Source: Ottelia alismoides
Lineage: Eukaryota; Streptophyta; Magnoliopsida; Alismatales; Hydrocharitaceae
Direction: 5' to 3'
Assembly (NCBI GenBank): GCA_037367405.1
Contig: JAZKJV010008876.1
Span: 1 to 64,000, forward strand
DNA length: 64,000 nt
Part shown: positions 9,803 through 21,825 of the stretch, one piece after another
Layout of the letters: the number at the start of each line of letters is the position of its first letter
Position numbering within the stretch: the first letter of the stretch is position 1
Notes under the pieces: generated by a model
What the model saw: the letters and a program-made list of their open reading frames with translations, nothing else
Database searches by the model: none
What the model was told of the DNA's origin: nothing
Translations under genes and position numbers: made by a program

Positions 9803-12800
9803 TGATGAATCTACATTTCATCATCTTTATTCTATCATTTTGGCCTTAAAAACCCTAGTAAATGCGTGTAAATAGGCTTAATTTAGGCATTTTTAGCATC
9901 CATGCGTCATTGTGTAAATATTGTATAAAATGTGGTTTTTAAAAGCCAAAATTATAGAATAAAAAAAGAATAAAATATTGTAAATATTTTATGACATGAA
10001 ACCCCGAGACCTAGGCATCTCGATGACTAGATCGACAAGGAATAAAGTAGGGGGAGATAAGGGCCAAAATACAATAAAAATACCTTTGATTTTAATTCAT
10101 TCTTTATTCATTTTGGGATCTATTTTTAGTTCCACTTTTTATACCTCAAATAAAGAAACTTTGAACTGAAAGTTGTAGATAATTTCATACAGAAAAATAC
10201 AAAATTGATTTCACTGAAAAATAACATACAGATAAAAAGATAGTATGAATAAGATTCCAGAATCCCAACTTCCTAGACCCGTATCTTCCCAAATAAAAAC
10301 TCGAAACACATTAAACTCACCTTTAATTGTATATAATTTAAAATAAGCTATTTAATGGCGATGGTTTCCTATTTTTCGGAGCTACGGTTTGAAAGTTGAG
10401 TTTCGGACCCCTATTGTATACTTGTATAGATTAAAATATTCATTTTATTATTTATTCATTACTTTTATAATTTTATATTTTTTATAATTTTGTAAATATT
10501 ATATATAACAAATTTGTATATTAAAATCAGAATAAAAACACAATAAAATACAAAATAAAATACTTATATATAGCATACATAGATATAATACCTGTATACT
10601 TACCTATATTACTAATACTTACATTTTATTAAGTGTACAAATTACATCTGAAAAATAAAATAAAAATATATTTCAGTGTATAAAAATACTTTATAAATTT
10701 ATAAAATAATAAACAAATATAAATAAATTAAATATACAAAAGAAAAATAAAATAATAAAATATATAGAAGAATATACCTATATAGGCTATAAATGGTAAC
10801 TTGTAATTATAGCCCAAAAAATATAATTAAAAATCACTATAAAATACTTTATAAAATAATAAAAAAATTATTTTAAAATATAAAATTAATAAAATCATTT
10901 GTTATTTTTAATTCAATTTACAAAACATTTATTCACTTTTTGTCTTTTTGCGGATGACGTGACCCAATCAAGCTACGCCATCCGTTGAACCGGGGTCAAC
11001 TCCATGTCCCCAGGTCTGGGACTACTGGACCTTAGTTTTCACCCTCCTTCTCAGATTTTTCCCGCTCGCATCTTTCCCCATTACGCTGAGGCCCCTTCTT
11101 GACTTTTGTTGTCAGTACACTAGGCTTACACGCCAATGTATCATACCGTGGATTCGCCCTTCGGTTTGCGAGATACATCGACTTCTTTGCACCCGTTCTT
11201 CAACTGTACATCGACTACCCCCCTTCATTCAGACACGTTCCCAGTTCGGTCATTGTTTCTCGATTTTTTTCGCCATGATGCGTTGCTCGAGGAAGAATTG
11301 ACCCTTCATGACATTTGTACCCTGTAGTTCCATGATTCACGCCGGGGGCTTGGATATTCCAAGATCTTCGTCGTTCGCCCATAATCTTGCATCGAGGGTC
11401 ACGCCAGAAACATCCCATTCAAAAACCCTCTGTCGCCTCCTTCTCTTTTTGAACCCTTTTGACCCGAGCTTGAACCCGTGCCTTGGAGCTCTGGACCGGA
11501 GGCAGTGACAGCGCATCCTCCAGCTTCTTCGCGCGAGGCCAAGCGACGACCGAGGAGCTTCCACCCATCTCCGACGGTCGACGCCGCCGTGAGGTACATC
11601 TCAGGTTTCTAGACCTTGAGGTCATGTTCTCCTTTGTATTTTCGTTGATTTTATCGTATCTTTAGCTTCCCCTTAGAATCAGGATCCATCTCCGCCTTTC
11701 GCTTTCGATTCACGCCCATTCCAGCACCACCCGCACCCCCTCGTCGTAGCTTGCTCCGGCGAGCTTCCTTTCCGCCTCTCCATCTCATTTCCACCTCGTT
11801 GCGGGGTCGGGGCATTTTGCCCCCAACTTCTTCATTCTTTTCTGCAGGTCAAGAGCACAACATTGCACCTGGGCTTAATTTTGGCCGTCCGCCGGAGCTA
11901 CCTGAGGCTCGGACCTCCGCCGCCCTCGTATCTGCATTGCAAGGCAGCTCCGACGATTTTGAGAGTCCCAGGATCTGGAGGTGACCTTCAGAAACCGCAC
12001 CAACCCGTTTTGGAGCCCCAAACGCCTCGGAGGAGGTGATGCGAGGCCTGAGAAGTTCGCCCACCGCGGCGTTCTTCTCTGTTCTTCGTCAGCACCTTTC
12101 CACCGTTCGATCAAGGGCGTTCTTCCAGGTGCACAGCTGCCGTCGGATGTGAAGCACCTGCAACCGTTCGATCGTCCTGACAGATCTAATCGCAGCCGTC
12201 ATAATCGACGGGGCATCGTGCGCCCATACGCTGACACGTAGCATAAGTGAAGCACCTCGCGCCGTCCGATCGCACCTAAGGTAGGGATTTTGCAAGGTTA
12301 CCCCGTCGGTATCTGTATTTATTTAATAAAACTCAAACTTTCATCTGTAAGCCAAATATTTCTTGTAATTTTGCATTTGAGCCCCTTAGTTTATTGTTAA
12401 TTACTATTTTGTCCTAGAATGTCACCTGCCCAGTGCATGTGACGTTGGGAACTTTGTGAATATAACCTTGGAACTTTAGTTATTTGCGATTAGAGCAGGA
12501 ACATTTAGTTAGTTATAAGTTTTCTGGAATATTGCATTTTAACCCCTGAACTTTGCCATATGTACTAAAATACCCTTGTCAGTTTGTAGTTTCTTGTTGT
12601 TTCTAGTATTTATTGCATGCATCTAAAAATTGCTAAAAAATCCACAAAAATTCAGCATAGCATCCTATTGTATTGTACTTCCACTCCATAGTTTTGTTTT
12701 ACATATTTATTGTATTTTAATATTTATAAAAATTCAAAAACAAGTATTTTCAGCACTGTTTGCATTATAAAATCCATAAAAATTATAAAAACACATCAGA

Positions 12801-13668
12801 AAATTCCCCAAAAAAATATATTTTGTCTACTTTATTGTGTTTTAATTTCAATCCAAAAATCACTAAAAAATACAAAAGAAAACTCCTAAAAATTAGAGAA
12901 CTCCTAAAAACTTCATAAAAATCTACAAAATTCTAGAAAGAAATCCTAAAAACACAAACTCAGTTTCTGTAGTTTCCTTATTGTATTGCCTTTAGTGTAA
13001 AATTAATTTGAGGAATTTTGGATACTGTTTGATATTTTTCATCCTTATTTTGATTTCGGCCAGCAATCTTTATTCATTGTTTATAGTATTTTTGCCTTTA
13101 AAAATACCAAAAAAATTAGGAAAAATCTAGAAAAATCATAAGAACATTAGAAAAATATAAAAAGACCAAAAAATACTTTATTTCCTGATTTTTTTTCTCA
13201 TTTTTACCTATTTTTATAAATACTCTATTCCTCTCTCTATTATTGTATATATATTCTATTATTGAAAAAAGAAAATATAAAAATATAAAATACAAAAAGA
13301 AAATATAAAATCAGTAAATTAAAAATCAAAATACAAAAATATAAAATCAAAAATTTAATAAAAAAATAAAATTAAAAATTCACAAAAACATTGCATAGAT
13401 AGACAAATACATCACATTCACACATTTTGAGCATTTTGCCTCGTCATACCTGTCTGCTCCCTGTGTTCGACCTCTACGCATACTTGCACCTATAGACATC
13501 TTTTTTCTAGAGTTATAATATATTTTAACTCCACATTCACTTTCATTGCTTTATTTGATTGTTGTTGGTTAATTGTTGTTTGAATTTCGGATTTCGTTGG
13601 AGGTTAAATCAGCAACTGTTGATTCGCCTGGTGAGTCGACACGACGTCTGCAAAATTCACGTTCAACA
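9803..13668 (+). repeat. 3' LTR of element 1
   Basis: It is 3,866 bp, starts TGATGAATCTACAT and ends CACGTTCAACA, followed by the TTAGA target duplication (13669-13673). It is collinear with 181-3882 but keeps about 150 bp near 11608-11765 that the 5' LTR lacks. Its palindrome/W-box site (about 10951-11000) is more decayed than in the 5' LTR. Its final 134 bases are repeated at 21826-21959 by the tandem duplication. Confidence 0.87.
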
Positions 13669-13673
13669 TTAGA

Positions 13674-16038
13674 GTACCAGAATTTGTAAAAGGCTTAAAA
13701 TACATTTAGTATCTCACAATAGACAGGAAATTTACAGGGAACTACATGCAATTGAAATAAAGTACAGGGCCAAACTATAACACAGATGGAAAGTACAGGG
13801 CCTCAAGTGCAACAAGTCTAAGCAATCACAAGCAGAACATGTGATCCTGTCTCACAGGGGCATAAATGCAAATATCAAAACCTTCATTCATTCCATATCA
13901 TAAAAGGTTCAGTAAGAATATGCAAATAACCCAAAAAGCCACATATACATCCACATGCTACACATTGAGAGGGACTAAAGTGCAAATAACTGAAAATATG
14001 AGGTCCAAATTGTACTACAACTTTTATTTACTGGACAAAATAGCAAAGCATAAACGTGCGAGGGTAAAAGAGGAATATACCCCTGTAGAGGTACGTGGCA
14101 CACATGGGAAGGGTCGCTATCCTGCAGCTCTGGTCATTCCCTATTGTAGATCTGACGCCTCTGATTCGGTCGGCTACGTACGTGTCAGATGCTCCAGAGA
14201 GTTTGATTCAACGGTGGAAAGGCTGCTGCTATTGGATCGACGTGATGAAATCTGGCAGCACGAGGGCATCCAACGATCGAAAGAGGGTCCAGAAGAACAA
14301 CCCCTGAGCGAACTTCGATCAGGCAATGGAGGTGATCCATTGCTCCGATCAAGTTGCCAAAGGGTCCTGAAGTGTCGTGAGGGTGCTCCGCTTCCGGGGG
14401 ATGGCTTCGATGGAGGCGACGATAATTGGATGGGGGCCGGTGATGAAGCTACTCTTGGAGCTACTCCTCCTGAGCAGCAAGGGCTCCAGAATGATCCCAA
14501 GTGCGCTGATAGAACTGCAAAAGGAAGAGAGGGCTCGGGGCTACGCTCCGACCCAAGTTATTGCTGTAAACGATAAGGGAAGCAGTGGTGAATGGTGATC
14601 GACCCGATGGTCCAGTCTCAGGGTGGTTGGGTTGTGTGGGAAGATGCGGAGTGAGATATAGCGTAAATCAGAGCAAATAGATGTAGGGAACAGAGCTCCA
14701 ACCAGTTAGTCGGAGCAGGTGGATGTCAGCGAAGGTGGAATGAAAAGACGAAGTGAAACAAGAGATGCAGTGCATATATGCGATACCTGAAGCTACTGAC
14801 GTGCTTTGCAAGGTCAGGCGGAGGTGGAGAGTCGGGTCTTGGCCTCAACCAAGATGCGGCTGGCCGGGAGGCTTCATGCGGCGGAACTCCAGCCACGTCG
14901 TGAGCTACAAGTCACTAGGTGCCTTTCAACGATCCTGAAGGGCTCCTCTGATGGTTGTCACTTCAATAATGGTGTCGAGGAGGGAATGGGGGCATGAGGG
15001 ACGAGCTACCGAGCTTGGAGGCGGAAGAGAAGAATATATAGGCAACTTAGAGGTCCGGAAAGATCAGCATGGAGCACGAAACTCTAAAGGGATCTGGATG
15101 ATGCTAGGGACGCACGAGAATCTCGTATATACGAGGAATCTCGAGTACAGATCTCGAAGAAAGTGAATCTCGGAATCGGGAAGGAAAATGGGAGAAGAAG
15201 CTCCAACGAGGAGGTTTTGACCCGACCTGAGCTAGGAGGGGGCGTTAACTGGAGTCAACAAAACCTCCTCGTCCAATCAAAAAATAGGAATTTACAAAAT
15301 AATTACAAATTCAAAAAAATAGTAAATGAATTCAAAATAAAAAGTATATAAAATAAAAAATATTCATTATTTTTTAAAGTTTTATTATGTGATTTTTAAT
15401 TATTTTTATGAAAAATAATTTAGTGTACATACAATATATAGTATTATGTACAGGTATAATATACCTATGTATTATGTACAAGTATTTTTATTTTATTATT
15501 TTTAAACAAACACTTTATTTTATATTTTTATTTATAACATATTTTTAGGAGTATAAATTAATTTTTATTTATTTTTATAAATTAATAAGGGTATATAAAA
15601 AATAGAGGATTCAATTATATACACATGTCTTTTACACAATGAAGGAGAATTTTATTTTTATTTTTATTTTATTTTTCTGGCTTTTATTCTATTTTCTATT
15701 ATTTTTAGAAATATGTACAAGATTCACAGAATAATTATTTTATTTTATTTTATCCAAAAATTCATATGTACAAATATTGGCAGTATAGACAGTCATAAAG
15801 TGAACCCTATCTCACTCTACTTATTTTATTTTTGTGATAAGGTCAAGCATTTACCTACTCTTGGGGTTTGGGTCACTCTGTATTCATTCTAAATACATCA
15901 TTCTTTTTCTTTCCTTTATTCATTTATTTTTTCCAAAAATGCATGCTAAATATGCAGTATTAACTTAGGCATGCACATTGCTAAATTATTGTATTTACAT
16001 GGATTTACATGATGCTTTGCCAAGAAAAAGAGTTAACA
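13674..16038 (-). repeat. Reverse-oriented LTR-like repeat (copy 1)
   Basis: Read on the minus strand from 16038 it begins TGTTAACTC and shows the same general plan as the other LTRs: an AT-rich start, a GC-rich middle (about 14090-15240), then phrases such as GGCCCTGTACTTT. It is a different subfamily. ORFs in the GC-rich block (13866-14598) are mirrored at 22356-22899 and are not protein-like. It abuts the RLK fragment and is interrupted on its other side by element 1. Confidence 0.6.
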
Positions 16039-16059
16039 TAAAAAATAAAGAGTGAGAAT

Positions 16060-16278
16060 CACATATTCATCACCGGGAGATTGGAAGCTCGTGGACTATC
16101 TAAATTACATGTCAATAATTTCAATTAGAGTGTACTGGAACAATTGAGAAATTTAAGGGGGTTGAGTTTATAATTCGTTCACGAAACCAACTAATGCTTT
16201 TGTGCCAGAATCTTTTAGAATTATACTAATCATTGAGTTTTTAAATCACTCATTTAATGATTTTAAAGGAAAGGTGCC
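16060..16278 (+). pseudogene. LRR receptor-kinase fragment, last LRRs (left half of a split gene)
   Basis: Translation with frame changes gives the last LRR repeats of an Xa21/EFR-like receptor kinase, including QLRNLRGLSL and FLNHSFNDFKGKVP. The latter corresponds to the family's usual LNLSFNxFEGxVP just before the cysteine-capping region. The fragment stops at GTGCC (16274-16278), where the outer LTR begins. The expected next residues (TGGIFG) resume at 32821 after a repeated GTGCA. Stops and shifts mark it as a pseudogene. Confidence 0.7.
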
Positions 16279-16856
16279 TGATGAATCCACATTTCATCAT
16301 CTTTATTCTATCATTTTGGCCTTAAAAACCCTAGTAAATGCGTGCAAATAGGCTTAATTTAGGCATTTTAGCGTTCATGCATAATTGTGTAAATAGTGTA
16401 TAAAATACGATTTTTACAAGCTAAAATTATAGAACAAAGAAAAGAAAAGAAAAAGTACAAAATATTGTAAATTTTTTATGACCCGAAACCCCGAGACCTA
16501 GGTACCTCAATGACTGGGTCCACAAGGAATAAAGTAGGGGGAGATAAGGGTCAAAATACCATAAAAATCCCTTTATTTTAATTCATTCTTTATTCATTTT
16601 GGGACCTATTTTTGGTTCCACTTTTTATCCACCAAATAAAGAAACATTGAACATGAAAGTTGTAGATAATTAAATATAGAAAAGTACAAAATTGATTTCA
16701 CCTAAAAATAATACACAGATAAAAAGATATGATATGAATAAGATTCCAGAATCCCAACTTCCCAGACCTGTATCTCACAAATAAATACTCAAAATGCACC
16801 AAACTCACCTTTAATTGTATATAGTTCAAAATAAGCTATTTGTTGGTGGTGGTTTC
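16279..16856 (+). repeat. Outer solo LTR, part 1
   Basis: These are the first 578 bp of an LTR starting TGATGAATCCACATTTC, interrupted after GTTTC (16852-16856) by the inner element. The remainder resumes at 29615-32815 with GTTTC repeated. The combined length is about 3.77 kb, the same as the other LTRs, and no internal region belongs to it, so it is a solo LTR. Confidence 0.8.
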
Positions 16857-19003
16857 TGATGAAGCCACATTTCATCATCTTTATTCTATCATTTTGGCAT
16901 AAAAAACCCTAGCAAATGCGTGTAAATAGCATTAAATCCAGCTTCTTAGCATTCATGCATGTACATGTAAATAGTGTATAAAATACTGTAATTAAAGTCA
17001 AAATTATAGAATAAATAAAAGAAAAGAAAAAGAATAAAATATTGTAAATATTTTATGACCCGAAACCCCGAGAACTAGGCATATAGATGAATAGGTCGAC
17101 AAGGAATAAAGTAGGGGGAGATAAGGGCCAGAATACAATACAAAACCCTTTTATTTAATCCATTCTTTATTCATTTTTGGGACCTATTTTTGGTTCCACT
17201 TTTTATACTTCAAATAAAGAAACTTTGTACATGAAAGTTGTAGATAATTAAATAAATAAAAATACAAAATTGATTTCACTGAAAAATAATGTACAGATAA
17301 GAAGTTATGGTCTGAATAAAATTCCAAAACTCCAACTTCCCAGACCCGTATCTTGCAAATAAAAACTTGAAATGTACCAAACTCACTTTAATTGTATATA
17401 GCATAAAATAATCTATTTAATGGAGGTGGTTTCGTATTTTTCGGAGTTACGAATTGAAAGTTGAGTATTGGACCCTACTTGTATACTTGTACAGATTAAA
17501 ATATTAAATTTATTATTTATCCATTATTCTTATAATTTTATATTTTTATAATTTTGTAAATATTATGTATAATATATATGTACATTAAAATCAGAATAAA
17601 AATATAAAAGAAACACAAAAACAAAAAATACGTGTATACACTATACATAGGTATAATACCTATATCAAATACATGTACAAATAGTACTTATATTTTATTA
17701 AGTGTACAAACTATATTAGAAAAATAAAATAAAAATATAATTAAGTGTATAAAAGTACTCTATAATTTTATAAAATAATACACAAAAATAAATAAATTAA
17801 AATCACAAAATAAAAATAAAAATATAAAATATATAGATAATATACCTATATAGGTCTAAAAAGGCAACTTGTAAAAATATACCTCATAAAAATAAATAAA
17901 AATCACTATAAAATACTTTATAAAATTACAAACATTTTTTATTTTATAAACAAAAATAATAAAATCATTTTCGGTTTTAAAATGATTTATTAAGTTTTTT
18001 CCAGGGGTTTTTCCTGGTTGGTCCACGTGGACCAACCAGGGGGCAGTCTTCGATGACCTCGGTCAACTGTCTGCCCTCCACCCCTGTGGCATGTCAGAAC
18101 ATTGGTTTTTGGTCGTTTTTGTAGATTTTTACAGGCTTCATCTTGCACATTCTGAGTTCGGCTCCTTCTTGATTTTTGTTCCTCGATATATTGTCTTTCA
18201 CGCCTATGCGTTTCCTTGGAGAATGGAGCGACGATTCACCAAATAATCCTTGATCTTTGGACCTCCCCAGTCACGGGGTCAAACCACATATATTGGACAC
18301 CCAACTTCCTTTTTGATTTTGAACCCCTCAATCCATAGGTGTAGCTCCGTTCTTGCGCCCAAATGTCGAGGAAGGTGACAGCTCCCTCTTGAGCATCTCA
18401 GGTCGGTCGAGCATATCCTGAGGTGGCTCCACGACCTCCCCCAACTCCGGCGGTTGAGGTACCATTCCCTCCGGTCACCACCGTCGAGGCAGCCATTTTT
18501 CCCTTATTTCTCTTTTGCATTCTATTCCCCGTACGCTTAGGATTAAAAGCCCCAAAGAAATTTGAGGTTTCATCGATGAAATCACGCCATCTAACTACCT
18601 TGCCGGAGCGCTCCTCCGGCCAACTCCATCTCCATCATATCGCGCCACCATTCCACCCCCGCGGGACCCAAGCACTTTGCCCCGGGACATCTCACGCGTT
18701 TTTGCAGGTCAACGAACTTTGACTCGAGCCCAGGAGCATTTTTGAAGTTCGTCGGAGCCCAGTGGAGCTCCACAGCTCCGCCATCCTCCTCCGCGAGCCC
18801 CGGCCACCGCTGAGGTCTTTTGAAGCCTTGGGAGATAGCCCAGACCTCGGGGAGGCTCCAGCCTTATTTTGAAGCACAGAAGCCCGCCGAAGACGGAGCA
18901 GCACCTCGGAGAACCTCGGCTCGTCGGCGTTCCTCCGCGGTTTTTGGTCCGCTCTTCGTAGCCGTCGGATCGAGGTGGAGCCCCAGATAGCACATCCACC
19001 GTC
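16857..19003 (+). repeat. Truncated 5' LTR of the inner element
   Basis: It is alignable with 25157 to about 27770. It contains the 28-bp perfect palindrome (18013-18040). Near 19003 LTR sequence (GATAGCACATCCACCGTCC) passes directly into the end of RT; the LTR 3' end, leader, gag, protease and most of RT are missing. Confidence 0.75.
18013..18065. promoter_or_regulatory. 28-bp LTR palindrome and inverted W-box cores
   Basis: The half-site is CCTGGTTGGTCCAC and its exact reverse complement follows, giving a perfect 28-bp palindrome centred on the G-box core CACGTG. It is followed by TGACC-TC-GGTCA (18054-18065). The palindrome recurs at 26316-26343 (one mismatch), 30191-30216 (one mismatch) and 60548-60575 (perfect). 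Confidence 0.6.
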
Positions 19004-20938
19004 CAATTTGCATCAACTGCGGTCTTTTCTGGGGCATGTCGGTTTCTACTGACGGTTTATTCATGACTTCAGTCGAATTGCCCGACCGTCACTGATTTGC
19101 TGACGAAAGACACCGAGTTCATTGTAGATGATAAGTGTCTTGCGTCTTTTGAGACTCTCAAGAGTATGGTTGTTTTGGTGCCTGTCCTTCAGCCACCCGA
19201 TTGGTCTCTCCCATTCGAGATCATGACGGATGCTTCTGATTTTGCTGTAGGGGCTGTGCTTGGACAGAGGAGGGATGGATTGCCGTATACCATTCACTAC
19301 GCCAGCCGGACTTTGGATGTCGCTCAGCGGAATTATACTGTGACTGAGAAAGAGATGTTGACCGTAGTCTTTGCTTTGGATAAGTATCGATCTTATATTC
19401 TCGGATCTAGAGTGATTATCTGCACAGATCACACCGCCATCCGGTACCTCATGGCCAAGAAGGATGCCAAAGCTCGCCTTACCAGATGGATCCTTCTGCT
19501 CCAGGAATTTGATATTGAGATTAACGATGTGCCTGGAGTTAAGAATGAGGTGGCGGATCATCTTTCTCGTTTAGAGAACCTTGAGGAATCTGAGCCCAGC
19601 GCACCTATCACAGAAACATTTCCAGACGAGGCGATCTTGGCTGTCGCCTCACTCCCATGGTATGTCGACTTTGTAAACTATCTTGTTACCAAGATAGATA
19701 CCCAGGGTTGGCCCAGGCAGAAACTTGAGACCTTCCTAGCTAAGGCCAAGTTTTACCATTGGGAGGATCCCGTCCTTTATCATGAAGGAGGGGATAGCAT
19801 CTGGAGGAGGTGCATTCCTCAAGAAGAGCAGCATAGCGTCCTCACACATTGCCACAAGCTTGAGGTAGGAGGACATCATTCTGGGAAAAGGACAGCACAG
19901 AAGGTGCTCCAATTCGGCCTTTGGTGGCCTACTCTCTTCTAGGATTCAGATGAATTCGTGAAGGGGTGTACTGACTGTCAGAAGATGGGTACTTGCAGAC
20001 AGAGAGACATAATGCCATGCAGCCCATTCACTTTTGTGAGGTTTTTGATGCATGGGGGATTGATTTCATGGGCCCATTTCCTAACTGTCAGGGATTCGAA
20101 CACATTTTGCTCGATGTAGATTATGTCAGCCGTTGGGTTGAGGCTATCCCCTCCTGAGCCGCAGATGCTAAAACTGTGTGTAAATTTTTGAGGAAAAATA
20201 TCATTTCACGGTTTGGGGTGCCTAGAGTTCTGATTTCAGACGGGGGGGTCTCATTTCATTAATGATAAAGTTAGGGCCCTTGTAGATGAGTTCGACATTG
20301 ACCATCGTGTTGCCATGTCGTACCACCCTCAGACTAATGGTCTTGCCGAAGTATCGAATAGGGAGATCAAGACTATCTTACAGAAGGTCGTACGCCCAGA
20401 CCGAAAGGATTGGTCACAGCTTTTGGACTCGGTCTTATGGGCCTATCGGACTTCCTTCAAAAATCCATTAGGGACATCTCCCTTTCGTCTCGTCTATGGC
20501 AAGTCGTGCCATTTGCCAGTGGAGATCAAGCATAAATCATTCTGGGCAGTCACTGAGTTATTGTTAAATCCCGAGAGTATAGGAGAACAGAGGAGAGCAG
20601 AGTTGGCAACCCTGGAGGAGTTGAGAGATACAACCTTTTCTAGCAGCCTACAGTACAAGGAGAAAGTGAAGACATGGCACGATTCTCATATCAGCCATAA
20701 ACAGTTTGAGCCCGATCAGCGCGTATGGTTGTTTGATTCCAGGCTGAAGTTATTTCCAGGGAAATTACAGAGCAAGTGGAAAGGTCCATATGTGGTCAGG
20801 AAGGTACATGACAATGGTAGCATTGATATACCAGGGCCGTCATCTTCCTCTACCTTCCGTATTAACGGTCAGCGCTTGAAGTTATATCTAGATCATGATC
20901 CGCTGACCGTTGACGTTGCCCCCATCCTTCTAGTATGA
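19004..20938 (+). pseudogene. RT end, RNase H and integrase of an Athila-like pol
   Basis: It starts inside the RT thumb (LRSFLGHVGFY, about 19015-19050) with a stop and a shift. RNase H (19200-19570) has its acidic residues in TDAS, EKE, TDH and ADHLSRL. The integrase zinc finger ([11 protein letters not shown], then CTDCQ) is split by a TAG at 19940-19942. The DDE core has GIDFMGPF and ISDGG, with further stops and a shift at a G run near 20240, and the Glu lies in TNGLAEVSNREIK. The C-terminal part is open at 20315-20938. The wording YGKSCHLPVE and FPGKLQSKWKGPYVV is typical of Athila-lineage integrases. There is no chromodomain. It is dead. Confidence 0.88.
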
Positions 20939-21825
20939 GATGTGTTCTTTGACTCGGATCATTTGCATCTCGTACATGGGTATCACTTCCATCTTCCGCT
21001 GTATAGATCCATCTGTTGATATCTTTTATTCTTTTATTCTTTTCTTCTTTTCTATCTTCTTTATCTATTAAAAAGGTATCGCCCCTTGTAGACAGTTTTC
21101 TATACTTAAGACGTACTTCGTCCTAAGTATAGGGGGGTGTGCACCCCGAGTTGTTCTATTCTTTGATCCTCACCATTATCTCCTCTTCTTGTCTATACTT
21201 AGGGATATCTTACCCTAAGTATAGGGGGAGACAGTCTGAGTACGATCTGTTCATTCCCACCATTGACCCTCCCTGCTTTGTGTACAGTCTGCAATACTTA
21301 GGATTATTTGATCCTTAGTATAGGGGGACGGTCGACTTCTCATTGGTTTATTCATTTATCTCTTGTTCATTTATTCGTTAGACTTTTCTATACTTAGTAT
21401 GAGTTATGTCTTCTCTTTTCTCTCCGATCTAAGAGGACATAGCTCAAGCTAAGTATAGGGGGTCGTATATACTGTGTATATACTTTATCCATAACTCGTA
21501 CTTTCGTATTTTCTTAATAATATGGCTAATTAAATTCATTAAAAACCTTAATAAAAAGATGTGATTATTCCTCAAATTCTTTTTGTATTTACTGATTAAT
21601 AAATCAGGTGAAAATATTTTTTTTGCAAAATATTTGAAAAATAGTTTGAAAATCTTTTTGAAAAATCTTTTGAAAAGTATTTGGAAAATATTTTGTTACA
21701 TTTTTTCAACCTTTGTAAAACATTTTGATTGTAAAAATTATTTCCTTTGTATGAAATAAAATGTTTGAAAAATGATTTGCAAATGGTTTGAAAAATGGTT
21801 GCAAAAATATTTTGAAAAATCACTT
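20939..21825 (+). repeat. Stem-loop/polypurine array, second copy, truncated
   Basis: Directly after the integrase stop come four stem-loops with AAGTATAGGGGG-type ends (about 21122-21137, 21213-21229, 21312-21327 and 21450-21461), matching the array at 7490-7830. The alternative partner CATAACTCGTAC follows at about 21491. The array runs into the TTTGAAAA-rich tract and is cut at 21825 by the duplication junction. Confidence 0.78.

Larger units (their letters stand above)
181..13668 (+). mobile_element. Element 1: complete non-autonomous Athila-like Ty3/gypsy LTR retrotransposon
   Basis: A 13,488-bp element is bounded by two direct LTRs (181-3882 and 9803-13668). Both LTRs begin TGATGAATCTAC and end in CA, and the element is flanked by TTAGA at 176-180 and 13669-13673. 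Inside are a tRNA-Asp-type primer site, a gag-like remnant, a broken aspartic protease, an acidic-repeat ORF, a long non-coding tract with repeated stem-loops, and a polypurine tract. No RT, RNase H or integrase is present between 3903 and 9800, so it would have needed proteins from a relative such as the element at 16857-29614. The Athila-like assignment rests on the primer site, the protease flap wording and the shared LTR type. Confidence 0.88.
13535..21825 (+). repeat. Unit 1 of an approximately 8.3 kb tandem duplication
   Basis: Sequence from 13535 matches sequence from 21826 at a near-constant offset of 8291-8301 bases through the element 1 LTR end, the reverse LTR-like repeat, the RLK fragment, the first 578 bases of the outer LTR and the inner LTR to about 19000. 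The junction at 21821-21826 joins TTTGAAAAAT-rich DNA directly to the middle of an LTR. Confidence 0.8.

Noticed and set aside
13866..15351. ORFs up to 236 codons in the reverse LTR-like repeat (and copies near 22356-23521)
   Set aside because: They lie in a GC-rich LTR block, start and stop differently in the two copies (236 codons at 13866, only short pieces at 22356-22899), and look like repeat DNA.
18423..19064. ORFs on both strands in the inner LTR (also 26727-27934 and 30466-31331)
   Set aside because: LTR GC-rich block; frames are not conserved between LTR copies.
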